DNA from: Laburnicola sp. R22_1
Taxonomy: Eukaryota > Ascomycota > Dothideomycetes > Pleosporales > Didymosphaeriaceae
NCBI GenBank assembly: GCA_014281115.1
Contig: JACONQ010000015.1
Coordinates: 930,001 to 994,000, forward strand
DNA: 64,000 nucleotides
Reading direction: 5' to 3'
Shown: in pieces, positions 54,316-64,000 of the stretch
Position numbering within the stretch: position 1 is the stretch's first letter
How the letters are laid out: the number at the start of each line of letters is the position of its first letter
The notes under the pieces: generated by a model
Database searches by the model: none
What the model saw: the letters and a program-made list of their open reading frames with translations, nothing else
Told to the model about the DNA's origin: nothing
Made by a program: the position numbers and the translations under genes

Positions 54316-56438
54316 TCAGCCGACGCATGTCCCCACCCAACGCACGCTTTTGAGATGGCCACAAAGATTCCCACGATAACTTTAAAATTAATTATCTCAA
54401 CAACCACATACAATATAGAGGCTGCGCTTGCAGCAATCAAATTATTAAGCATTAGCAAAAAGCCTAATTACACACAACTTGCAAAAAAATATAGCATTAA
54501 TTATACAACTTTGTTAAAGAGAGCGTAGGATATCTATGGCACCTACGAGGACGCGAACAATTAATATCAACTTCTTACTCGTAATTAAGAATATAAGCTT
54601 GTATTATATATTAATAAGCTTTGCGTATAAGGCCTACCTTCTATAAGGTATATAATATAAAATTTTGCAGCCTAGATTACGTAGAAAGAGCTAAAAAAAA
54701 TATAGGTTAATTAGTTCTTTAAGCATTACTAAATTAAGCTTATAAATTAAGAGACATGTGGGATAAAGGCTATAAGACACTAAGCTAATTTAGCCTTTAA
54801 ATATAAGCTTTATTTTAATCTTCTACGTAATAAAATTATCTAGTATAATGTTTAGCTAGTAAATACGTATAATATAAACAAGAAAGGCTTCTTAATAGGC
54901 ATTATTAGTAAAATAAAAGAGTCTTCTCCTATAAGCAATTTAACTATAAAGAGCTTAAGCATATAATTTATAATAGTAATAAGAAGTAGATAATAATATT
55001 AGCCTATATTTACGCTAACAATACTACTCTTATGCCTACCCTTATTTATTAAACTATATTAGGCAATATTTAAAACTTATAGCTGTAAAATTTTAACTTA
55101 AAACTATACAAAACCTTTTTACCTTATTAATTTTAGAATAGACAAATAATAAGCTTAGTCTTAAGTAGTTAAAGTAGGTATTTAATAGAAAAATAAAGGC
55201 AAAAAAGGCGTTCATATTAGCTATTAATACTTAATAGCCACGGCTCTTATATATTAATAGATTTTATTAAGTACTATAATAAAAATTAAATACTACTAGC
55301 TATTTACTCCCCCTATTTAACTTATACGCTTTAGCCTTTAGATATAGGTCTTTTTAAGCCTCTCTTATTAGTATATTTAATAGAGCTTAGTAACTTTATG
55401 TACAACTACTAGGGCATCTTATCTATTACTAAATAAGATTTTTTTCGTCTCTTCTTTAGAGTCTAGCATATAGCCTTTAAGAATTCTTAACGCTTTTAAA
55501 GCTACTAGTATTTATTCTTTTAAGCCTAACTTTATTCTTAAGCAATTTAATAAGAAGAACTATAATAGGCTATTCTTAAGCAATAGTAGTACGTTAGTGC
55601 TCTTAGCTTCTAATTAGAGGAGGATTAAACGCTTACTATACTAGGTAATAAAAGAGGCGTTAAGTAGGTACTATTCTAGATCTACTTAGCTCTCTTATAT
55701 AATTTACTTTTTAGCTATTTAAAAGTAGCTATTGCAGCATAAAAATAAAAAGCTTTAAGAAGCCCTATATAATAAAAAGAAGTATTATTAACATAGCAAG
55801 CTTCTTCTACTTTAAGCGCTAGAGAACTATTATAGTAGGGCTATATTCTAGTCTTTTATAAAGGTGCTAAATGCCCACAATTAGTAGGCTTAAAAGAATA
55901 CTAATAAGAACGCTCTATAGTTTTAAAAATTAGAGAAGCAAAAGGCAAAGAAGTTTTAAAAGTAGGAGAAACAAGCTATGCTAAAAGAGAGAACGCGATT
56001 AAGAATAGTATCTAAAGAGGTATAAATTAAATAGTAAAAGGCTAAGACTACTAAGCGTGAGGAGAATTATATTACAAAGGCAGCTAAAAAGTAACTTAAG
56101 TAGAATTTATAGGCTTTAAAAAAGCTTGCGCATTAATAAAGCAAGAACAATTTACCCTAAAAATAAGCTCTTAAAGTACCCTAGATTGTTAAGCTTAATG
56201 TGAAGTCTAAGGTTAATAGAGGCCCCTCTCTCCTCTACGTAACGCATACACGTAGTGTACAACTTCTATAGCATTATTACTAGTAATTTAAAAAGATTAG
56301 ATAACTTAGAGAGCTCTATTATTTACTACTACTAAAAATCTTGTAATAATAGCTTTACTATAAGGCTTAAAAGATTTAATTTTTAATAAATATAGCTATC
56401 TTAAAAGCGTACGTTAGGTGGAAACGTACGCTGGCTAA
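54316..56438 (+). mobile_element. Pogo-7: pogo/Fot1-like DNA transposon
   Basis: The 2123-bp element has inverted termini tcagccgacgcatgtcc (left) and ttagccagcgtacgttt (right, reversed), flanked by TA (54314-54315 and 56439-56440). The left terminus has the motif acgcayg twice, 17 bp apart (54323 and 54340). It is strongly RIPped inside, though its left terminus next to the gene island is not. Confidence 0.88.
54355..56250 (+). pseudogene. Pogo-7 transposase, heavily RIPped
   Basis: The start is ATG 54355 (MATKIPTITLKLIISTTTYN). A helix-turn-helix (TQLAKKYSINYTTLLKRA) is followed by YNINKKGFLIGI near 54870 (Asn for the first Asp) and a TLxPLDIGLFKPL block near 55330 (third Asp intact). The C-terminal third is a degraded Lys-rich coiled-coil-like tail. 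Dozens of stops occur. The nearest relative in the window by motif is Pogo-1 (KPNYT in both). The end is approximate. Confidence 0.8.
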
Positions 56439-56440
56439 TA

Positions 56441-59344
56441 AATTACATTAGGGCCGCCTCCTCTAGAGCCCTTGCTTTGCTCCTAAACTAAGATTAGTTT
56501 ATAATAAGCTAAGCCATCTAGATAAGCTAGCCATCCTAATAAAACGCAACACCTATAAAAAAGACACTATATTTATAAACTATATTCTTATAATTACTAT
56601 TAAATATATATAGACTAAACAGTTATAGCTATTAAAACTACTATAGTAGTTTTTATAGCTTTTATAGTAGAGTGTTGGGCGCTAGGAGTTAGAGTTAGGC
56701 CTTAAGTCCCTAGGAATATTAACATATCGCGGATCTATTTAATTAGATTTTTTTATTACTACACTATTATAAATCTATACGTAAAGGTGTTTTAACACTA
56801 TTCTTATCTTTTTACTTTTTATTAGAATCTATAGCTTAACTACGTTACTATACAATATTAGTTGCATAGCTACGCAGCTAAACAACGCTATACTAAATTA
56901 AATTTTTCTAATATAACTATATACGTAGCTAGCGTAGCACTAGTCTCTATTATATGTACTATCTAAAACTACACTATTTCTAGTTAAATTTTTTCTAATA
57001 TAATCATACACGCGGCTAGCGTGTATAATAGTAGTCTTGGATCTACATACTATTTAGCACTATACTATACTCTAGCTAAATTATTTCTAATATAACCTAT
57101 GCAATATACGTATACTAGTATTTTACTAGTCTATAATTTAGATTATTAATAGGCCTTTTAGGAATAGTATTTCTAAAATACCTAATAGAAGGTACTACTA
57201 CAACATCTAAGATAAAAGACATAAGCTAAGCCTAGAAATATAATTAATTAGGACTACTAGAGTAAGCTTAACTAGGCTTGCGTCACTATTAGCTATATTT
57301 TTTTTTACTAATTAGAAAATTAGCTAGTGTCACTAGTAGTAGTGTTGTCTAGGCGAGCTTACTCTTTTATTTAAAATATTATAGTACTACCTTCTACTTA
57401 GTATTTTGGGTTAATATAATATATTAATCCTAGTGTATATTAGGCCTATACACGTATAGTAATAGCCTTTAATAGAAATTTTAATTATAGATATTATATA
57501 GTAATGTAATAGTTTATTATTTATATCTTCTAGTAAATAATAGTAATTATTCTTAGGTTACTCTGCGCTGTAGTTGCTGCGTTCTCTTTGTTCTTTTTAT
57601 TACCTCTTCTTTTAAAGGACTTAGTTTACATTATTATTATATTATTATTATTATCATTACTAGCATATCTATATAGTATTATAAGTAGTAAAAGGTAGAG
57701 GTAATAGTGTATATATCTCTTATTATTATTCTCTTTAATAGAAGTTAACTATTTATAGTAATATATAATAAGATTATAGTTAGCCCTAGTAGTAGACCTA
57801 ATACTTTAGGTCTTAGTTATTAAAGTGTTTAACTTAGAGAAATTAAAATCTTACTAGAGCCATAGGCTAATAGGTCTAAGCTTTGCCAACCTTACTTCCT
57901 ATAGCTTACTAGCCTCGACAAGTACTTATTAACTCTTTGCTAAGACTTATCTACTATGCGGCCTAGCATTACCTACTCTATTATAGAGCACAATAAGACT
58001 AACTTTATCTAGACACTAATACTACTTATTAATTAAAAGTAAGCGTAGTATAGACTAGACGCGCAGATTATTATTTACTAATAATAACTACTAGCTAAGT
58101 TAAGACTACTGCGTCTAATATACCCCTAAAATAGGCACTTTTTATAAAGAAGCACGCTGCACGTAAAAGGAAAGTAAATTATAAAGCTATAGCTACTTAT
58201 AAAGTGTTTAAAAAATCTACTACCTTAAGTTTACTATATTTACTATTCTTCTATTATATTAAAAAAACCTCCTAACCTAACCCTTTTAGTGTAAACCCTA
58301 CTACTAGCCACTATAGAAGCTATTCTACTATCTTTACGCCTCTTTAGCGTATAGTTTCTACTCTATAACCTATGCTATTTGCTACCTTACTAAACTTTAT
58401 AGTATTTATAGTACTGCCTATAATTATACCTATATTATATTCTACTACACGCGTACTACTACTAATAGTCTTATCTTTTATACTACTACTATTAGTATAA
58501 ACTAGACTATAACCTAGACCACCTATAACTATAGCACTAACTAAGCTAACTACACTATTACCTATCTTACTAATTAGGCTAAGTGCTATACTAACACATA
58601 TACATTTATTTCTCTAAATTTAACTAAGAAAAAAACTAGGCATAGAAGCACTAGGACATATAATACTAGTCTCCCCTATTAGTAATACTTAAAAAGACAT
58701 TGCCTAGTTATTAAGCCGCGTATATATTATAGACTAGAATATTAAGACTATAAATATAAATATAAGAAACAGCAATATAGTAGAAGATATACTATCCTGC
58801 CATAAGTTACTTTTACTATTAGTTAGTAACGTGTTAGAATTCTAAGATTAGGAACTAACCTTTATAGAAGAAAAACTAAATAATATTATACTATACGGTA
58901 TTTAAAATGTAGGTAGCTCTTACTAGGTAGATATTTCTCTAAGCCCCCTATAAGAAACTAGCAACCTTGTGCCTAATATTTCTTTACTACTAGAGCTATT
59001 TGCATTTTCTAATTAGCTATATTTAGATTTTATACTAAGGAATACAAAAGTAAAGCTAGACCTAAATCTACTAAATAACTCTAGCAATAATTATATAAAA
59101 GAAATAAATATATAAGTATACTTAAAACTTAATAGTAACTAAAGTATATAATATACGCCTAATTCTACTACTATATATAAAAACACTACTAGTTTACCTA
59201 ATATTTATAGAAGTAATACTAATAACTAAGAATTAGCTAACACGCTTTTTAATTCTAGCGTCTTATTAAGTATATTAGGCTTAACATACTATATAGTAAT
59301 AGAAAAGAGCAATAAGACTTTAATATAGTCTCTAGGTCTTAGTT
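56441..59344. other. RIPped AT-rich block, nothing identified
   Basis: About 2.9 kb of TA-rich sequence. A plus-strand stretch at about 57900-58620 reads as a degraded ORF but matches no family I know. The composition changes abruptly near 59345, at the start of the LINE. Confidence 0.5.
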
Positions 59345-59479
59345 GTAAGGGAGCAATCGGGCTCAATTGTTAAACAGGTTGAATTGCTATAATGAGGATA
59401 CTAGGTGCCGCATACTACCTGTGTGGCAGCGGTCCTAAGGGCGCGCTGGTACTACCTAATTGGGACTAGCGCGCGGGGC

Positions 59480-59528
59480 CGGATTAACGTTGGGCCGACC
59501 GGGTCGGATTAACGTCGGGCCGACCGGA
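59480..59528 (+). repeat. Tandem pair of about 25 bp in the LINE 5' UTR
   Basis: Two adjacent copies of cggattaacgtygggccgac, starting at 59480 and 59505, are followed by shorter related pieces (gggccgatgggc). It is GC-rich and immediately upstream of ORF1. Repeated 5' UTR units often act in LINE transcription; here that is inference. Confidence 0.6.
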
Positions 59529-59719
59529 GGTCCGATGGGCCGATGGGCGGCGATCCCTAACATTACCCCCCCTCCAAAAGCCTCAGCTCCGAAAAAACAC
59601 CACAACAGCGAGAATCCCAATCCTTGGAATTAACGCAAAATATCGTGCGTAAACACCTGCCCTAGACGTCAGTTGAATAGCCAGCACCCAGGCGCAGAGC
59701 CCACTGCGACTGCGGAGCC

Positions 59720-61393
59720 ATGGCGACGCAATGGCCTCAACAGGCAACGTGGCCAACCCCAATCCGCAAGCACGCTACACGCCTCAGCACTTTCCTTCAA
59801 GACACACTGAGCTGCATCGAACGCACCAACAGCCAGCCCGTACCGGCAGACCTCGTAAAGACTATCATCCACGGCACAGTGACATTCGTCCTGAAAGTGC
59901 AACACACCCCGGACCTCAGCGCAATAAGCGACGCCCTAAGGATCCTTCAAACAGAAGCAAAGGCTACGGCGAACAAGAACGCACAGACACTCAGCGACAT
60001 CAAAAACGAGCTTAAAAACAACACTGAAGCCGTACAACAGTCCACCGCGGTCACACAACAGAGCATTAACATTGGGGAGGAAGCAAGAGCCGCTGCAAAG
60101 GAAGCAACGGAAACCGGCAAGGCAGTCCTAGAAATGACGAGGGAGATCAAAACCAAGGGGTTGCAGAATCAGGCAAATGGACCGATGACCTACGCTGCGA
60201 TGGCAGCTAGAGGTCAGACACTAGCAGGCACATACAATAAACAGAAGCCCAAAGGCCCGTCCGCACAAGCGCAACGTGAGGTCATTGTGAATATCAGAGA
60301 CTCATTTACCATACAGAGCCTAAGGGCAATAAACCCCCGTAACTTGAAAGCCCATGTAGAGCGAGCCGTTGAACAAAGCGGAAACGAAAATATCACAAAC
60401 ATCAAGATCGTCTTATCCAACCAGCTAAAGAGCGGAGATCTGAGCATAAAGACAGCCAATAGCAACGAAGTAGAAGCACTACAACAATTCGCAGACGACT
60501 GGGTCCACCGCATTGGAGACAGAGCTACAGTACGAATCCCAACGTACGGCGTCCTCGTACACGGAATTCGTACCAGCACACTCGACATGAACAAGTTCGA
60601 AGAAAACAGAGCCCAAATCCTACAAGATAACAAACCGTTCATCCCGCAGGCTGAAATCAAACACATAGGATGGCTAACTAGGAACGCACCCACTAAAGCT
60701 GCATCATCTATCACGATCGAGTTCACCAAACCTGAGGACGCCAACAAAATCATAGACAAAGGACTAGTCTGGCAGGGCGAGGTCTTCTAATGCGAACAAT
60801 ACGAGAGACAGTGTCGATTGAAGCAGTGCTACAAGTGCCAAAAATACGGCCACATAGGAACCCAGTGCAAGGCAGCAATAGCATGTGGCTATTGTGCGCA
60901 GGAGCACGACACCAGGGATTGCCCATCGAAATCGGGCCTGGATACGACAAAGAAATGCGCACTCTGCCGAGGAGAGCACGAAGCATGGAACCGCCAGTGC
61001 CCAGCTAGGAAGGAGGAAACAGCCAAGATGAAGATAGCATACGACACTCAACCCCATTACCACCCCGTACCAGGACCAACCGGAGGAAACATCCACACAG
61101 AAGGCATGTCCGAAGCCCGCCAAAGGACGAGGACAAGCCAAGCTACAGCAGGCTAGGAAAACCAGAATGGCAGGACCCGCTCCCTATCACGAAGAGGACA
61201 AAAAAGGACCAACACGGGAAATGTGGTTGGTTCAAGAGATAGGGAGAATCAACAAACAGGAGATGACAGTAGCCAAAGGCCCCAGAGAACAATTGTCCCC
61301 TCAAGGAGGGCGCTAGAAGCAATCGAAAGCAACACACGACTAATACAGTGGCACGACCAACAAATGGACATCGACGAAAACACTGAATCATGA
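59720..61393 (+). pseudogene. LINE ORF1 (gag-like RNA-binding protein), two RIP-type stops
   Basis: The frame runs from ATG 59720 to TGA 61391-61393, 557 residues, interrupted by TAA at 60788-60790 and TAG at 61154-61156. Both fit CAA, CAG or TGG changed by RIP. Residues about 80-150 look coiled-coil. Three zinc knuckles follow: C370-C373-H378-C383 (CX2CX4HX4C), C389-C392-H396-C401 (CX2CX3HX4C) and C413-C416-H420-C427 (CX2CX3HX6C). Such triple knuckles are typical of I/Tad/Jockey ORF1 proteins, which coat the element RNA. The terminal ATGA overlaps the ORF2 start. Confidence 0.88.
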
Positions 61394-64000
61394 ACCACAA
61401 ACTAACACTAAGCATACTACAGTACAACGTTCGTAAATCGAAAGACATAGTAATGGCAACGCTACTACGCGACCCAAAGACACATGAACACGACATCCTT
61501 GCCATACAGGAACCGTGGAGGAACCCATTTATGGCAACTACACACCACCCAGCCAAGGATGTTTTCGACCTATACTGCCCAGGAGGGACCAAGGAAGGAC
61601 CAACTAGAGTGTGCTTTTTTGTAAACAAGCGGATAGACAGCAACAGGATCCAGTTCAAGGAACATACACGGGACTTATGCTCCATAACACTCAAGCTAGA
61701 GGAGGAACAGCAAATCAGCATCTACAACGCCTACAACCCCCCAAGGAACACGGCCCAGCAGAGCGTGCTACCACACGTTCATGAAATACTGAACAAACAC
61801 GAGGATGACGAGCTAATATTACTTGGCGACTTCAACCTACATCATCCGCTGTGGGGGGGACCAGACGTGCAGAGCATAGAACCGGAGGCAGAAGAACTAA
61901 TCACCATAATAGAAGAGTTCGCCCTCTATACTACCCTCGCCCCTGGCACGATAACATACAGAGAGAGACAGTCACAAAGCTCCATTGACATCTGCCTCGC
62001 CACGGCAGGGCTTGTCGATAGAGTTATAAAAAGCGAGGTTAATAAGGAGCTTGATCACGACTCAGACCACCTGCCGATAAGCACAACCCTCGACATATCG
62101 GTGCCAAACGCGGATAAGGCGCCCAGGAAGAACTGGAAAAGACTGGACGGGGAGGCATACATAAAAGCACTGAAAGAAGCCCTGCCTTCGCTCCAAAGAC
62201 CAGCAACAAAAACCGCATTAGACAGATATGTAGAGGAGGTGATCACAGCAATACAAAGAGCAATAGAGAAGGCAGTCCCTCAGACGCGCATCTCAAGCAG
62301 AACCAGAGAAGGGTGGAACGATAAGTGCAGAGAGGTCTTAGCAGAGACGAAAAGACTAAAGAGGATACACAACCAGCTCAACACAGAGGAGACATGGGAA
62401 GAATACCGCGCAGCAAGAAATCATAAAGCCAGGACGATCAAGAAGGCGCTACGGGATACGCACAGGGAACAAGTGGAGAGGGCAGCTGAGTCACCAGAAG
62501 GGCTATGGAAAATAGCCAAGTGGGCTAGAACAAGAGAAACACAGTCTGCAAGAGCTACACCAACAATACAACACCCTGAGACTCAACGCGAGATTACGGA
62601 ACCACGCGACAAAGCAGAGCTATTCAAGGACACCTTCTTTCCCACACCCCGGAGGCGAACCTGGAAGACGTACGGGACGCGGAGTACAGCAGCCAAATCG
62701 AACTACCACCAATAACGGAAAAGGAGATAGAAGACGCCATCCGCGCAGCATCCCCCTCAAGGCTCCAGGACCCGACGGAATCACGAACAAGGCCCTCCAG
62801 GCAGGAAGGCCTCAGCTCGCAGCTCACATGCTAAGAATCTTCAACCAAAGCATAAAGCTAGGCTACTGCCCAGCTCACTTTCGAAGATCACTCACAGTGG
62901 TACTGCGCAAACCAGGGAAAGACAACTACACGAAACCAAAGGCATACCGACCAATCGCGTTACTTAATACTATGGGCAAAATAATGGACGCAATAATTGC
63001 CTAACGGCTAAACTACTTAGTAGAAACACACCAGCTGCTTCCATCAACTCACATAGGAGGAAGAAAGAAGCGCTCAACGGAACATGCGCTCCACGCCGTT
63101 ACGGGGAAGATATACGAGGCATGGAGCAAAAAGAAAACCCATGTGGCTAGCCTCCTCCTGCTCGACGTGTCGGGCGCATTCGACAACGTATCCCATGCAC
63201 GCCTACTACATAACATGCGTAAGAGAAAGATTGACAAGAGGACTATTAGATAGGTTGCAAGCTTCCTCAGCAACAGACATACACGCATCACAATCGATGG
63301 GTTCCAATCCACAGAATACGCGATAAGCACAGGCATCCCCCAAGGTTCTCCACTCTCGCCTATCCTCTACTTGTTCTACAATGCCGACCTCATAGATATG
63401 TGTAACCAGGAGACAAACGTCCTACCCACAGGATACATAGACGACATAGCGATCCTAGCATGGGCAGAAACAACAGAGAAGACGTGCGACATCCTAAGAA
63501 GAACTCTACAAAAAGCACAGCAGTGGGCAAGCACGCATGCATCTATCTTCGCGCCAGACAAATTTCAGCTCACACACTTCACCAGGACACGCAAAAGGAT
63601 TAACATAAACCACTCAATCCAGACTATCTGGGGCGAGATCAAACCAAAGTCGACCTGCAAATACCTGGGGCTAACGATGGACACTAAGCTTACGTGGAAA
63701 GCACACATAGAAGAGATCAGACGAAAAGCAACAAAAACAGTGCATGCGCTAAGTAATCTGGGGAACTCAAACTAGGGTGTCAGCCTTATGGATCTGCGGA
63801 AAATTTACGAGGGGACGGCGCTACCCCAGATAATGTATGCTTGCTCAATATGGACAAACAAAAACGGAAAGAAGCACACCTACACCAAAAAGGCACTTGA
63901 GATCCTGCAGAGCATCCAGGGTAGAGCAGCACGAATCATCTGTGGAGCATTCAAAGCCACATCAAGAGCCGCGCTCGATATTGAAGCGTTTCTCCTCCCC
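61390..64000 (+). pseudogene. LINE ORF2: endonuclease and reverse transcriptase, frameshifted, cut by window end
   Basis: An apurinic-type endonuclease (EEP) occupies residues 5 to about 235: QYNVRKSKDI, E41 (IQEPW), LLGDFNLHHPLWGG (D147, N149), SSIDIC (D200) and DHDSDHLPI (D226, H227). The frame ends at 62715 because of a small deletion near 62640; a second near 62758 brings the reverse transcriptase into the third frame. There I see KAPGPDGITNKALQ, YRPIALLNTMGK, LLLDVSGAFDNV, GIPQGSPLSPIL and YIDD (63434-63445). TAA at 63002 and TAGs at 63251 and 63773 are RIP-type. No C-terminal RNase H is visible before the window ends. The copy is inactive. Confidence 0.88.

Larger units (their letters stand above)
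59345..64000 (+). mobile_element. Tad/I-like non-LTR retrotransposon (LINE), 3' end outside the window
   Basis: A GC-richer segment starts near 59345 with a 5' UTR of about 375 bp. ORF1 with zinc knuckles (59720-61393) and ORF2 with endonuclease and reverse transcriptase (61390 to past the window end) follow. The ORFs overlap by ATGA. RIP is light: a few TAA and TAG codons and two small frameshifts. The layout matches the I/Tad group, usually followed by RNase H, which would lie beyond 64000. Confidence 0.88.

Noticed and set aside
54316..54328. ATG at 54326-54328 as the start of the minus-strand gene remnant
   Set aside because: It lies inside the Pogo-7 terminal repeat, so it cannot be the ancestral start.
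60214..61721. Long minus-strand ORFs (60214-60759, 61143-61721, 60764-61141)
   Set aside because: They are antisense shadows of the LINE ORFs, Cys/Leu/Ser-rich without domain logic.

Overview
This window is from a filamentous ascomycete (Pezizomycotina) chromosome, in a transposon-packed, AT-rich block. The evidence is fungal DDE_1 (pogo/Fot1/Tan1) DNA transposons, Ty1/copia elements and a Tad/I-like LINE. Most repeats carry the repeat-induced point mutation (RIP) signature: CAG, CAA and TGG codons have become TAG or TAA (CpA to TpA, TpG to TpA) with few frameshifts. One intron-containing gene of the fungal seven-helix rhodopsin/SAT4-like membrane family, at 52173-53598, is undamaged.

Layout. 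(1) 1-26212 is a nest that target-site duplications resolve exactly. An unidentified RIPped coding sequence (1-1568 and 25247 on) is split by Pogo-1 (1569-25244). Pogo-1 is split by Copia-1 (2755-16264), Pogo-3 (16283-22390) and Pogo-6 (22515-24429). The 5' LTR of Copia-1 holds Fold-1 (7825-14060) and Pogo-2 (14063-16178) side by side. Fold-1 holds Copia-2 (8345-13871). Pogo-3 holds Pogo-4 (17677-19466) and Pogo-5 (20261-22360). The deepest chain has five layers. (2) Three LTR elements lie in RIPped AT-rich DNA: Copia-3 (26213-33508, minus), Copia-4 (35621-41690, plus) and Copia-5 (41980-47510, plus), each with 5-bp target-site duplications. (3) 47516 to about 51080 is unidentified RIPped DNA. 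(4) About 51080-54313 is a non-RIPped island with the membrane-protein gene and a minus-strand gene remnant that Pogo-7 (54316-56438) truncates. (5) 56441 to about 59344 is unidentified RIPped DNA. (6) About 59345-64000 is a LINE running off the window.

The most striking pattern is that all seven pogo-like transposons and the foldback element have a family-specific motif repeated in the terminal inverted repeat with a start-to-start spacing of exactly 17 bp. The motif differs in every family. Seventeen bp is the length of the CENP-B box, which is read by the CENP-B/pogo type of DNA-binding domain, so I infer paired transposase-binding sites. A second pattern is that three copia elements have a primer-binding site complementary to the anticodon arm of tRNA-Lys(CUU) ending at nucleotide 39, as expected for half-tRNA priming of the Drosophila copia type.

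RIP has removed catalytic residues in several families. Pogo-4 has a full 530-codon ORF but an Asn where the second catalytic Asp is expected. Boundaries, target-site duplications and motifs were read by eye; family names rest on motif recognition, not database searches.
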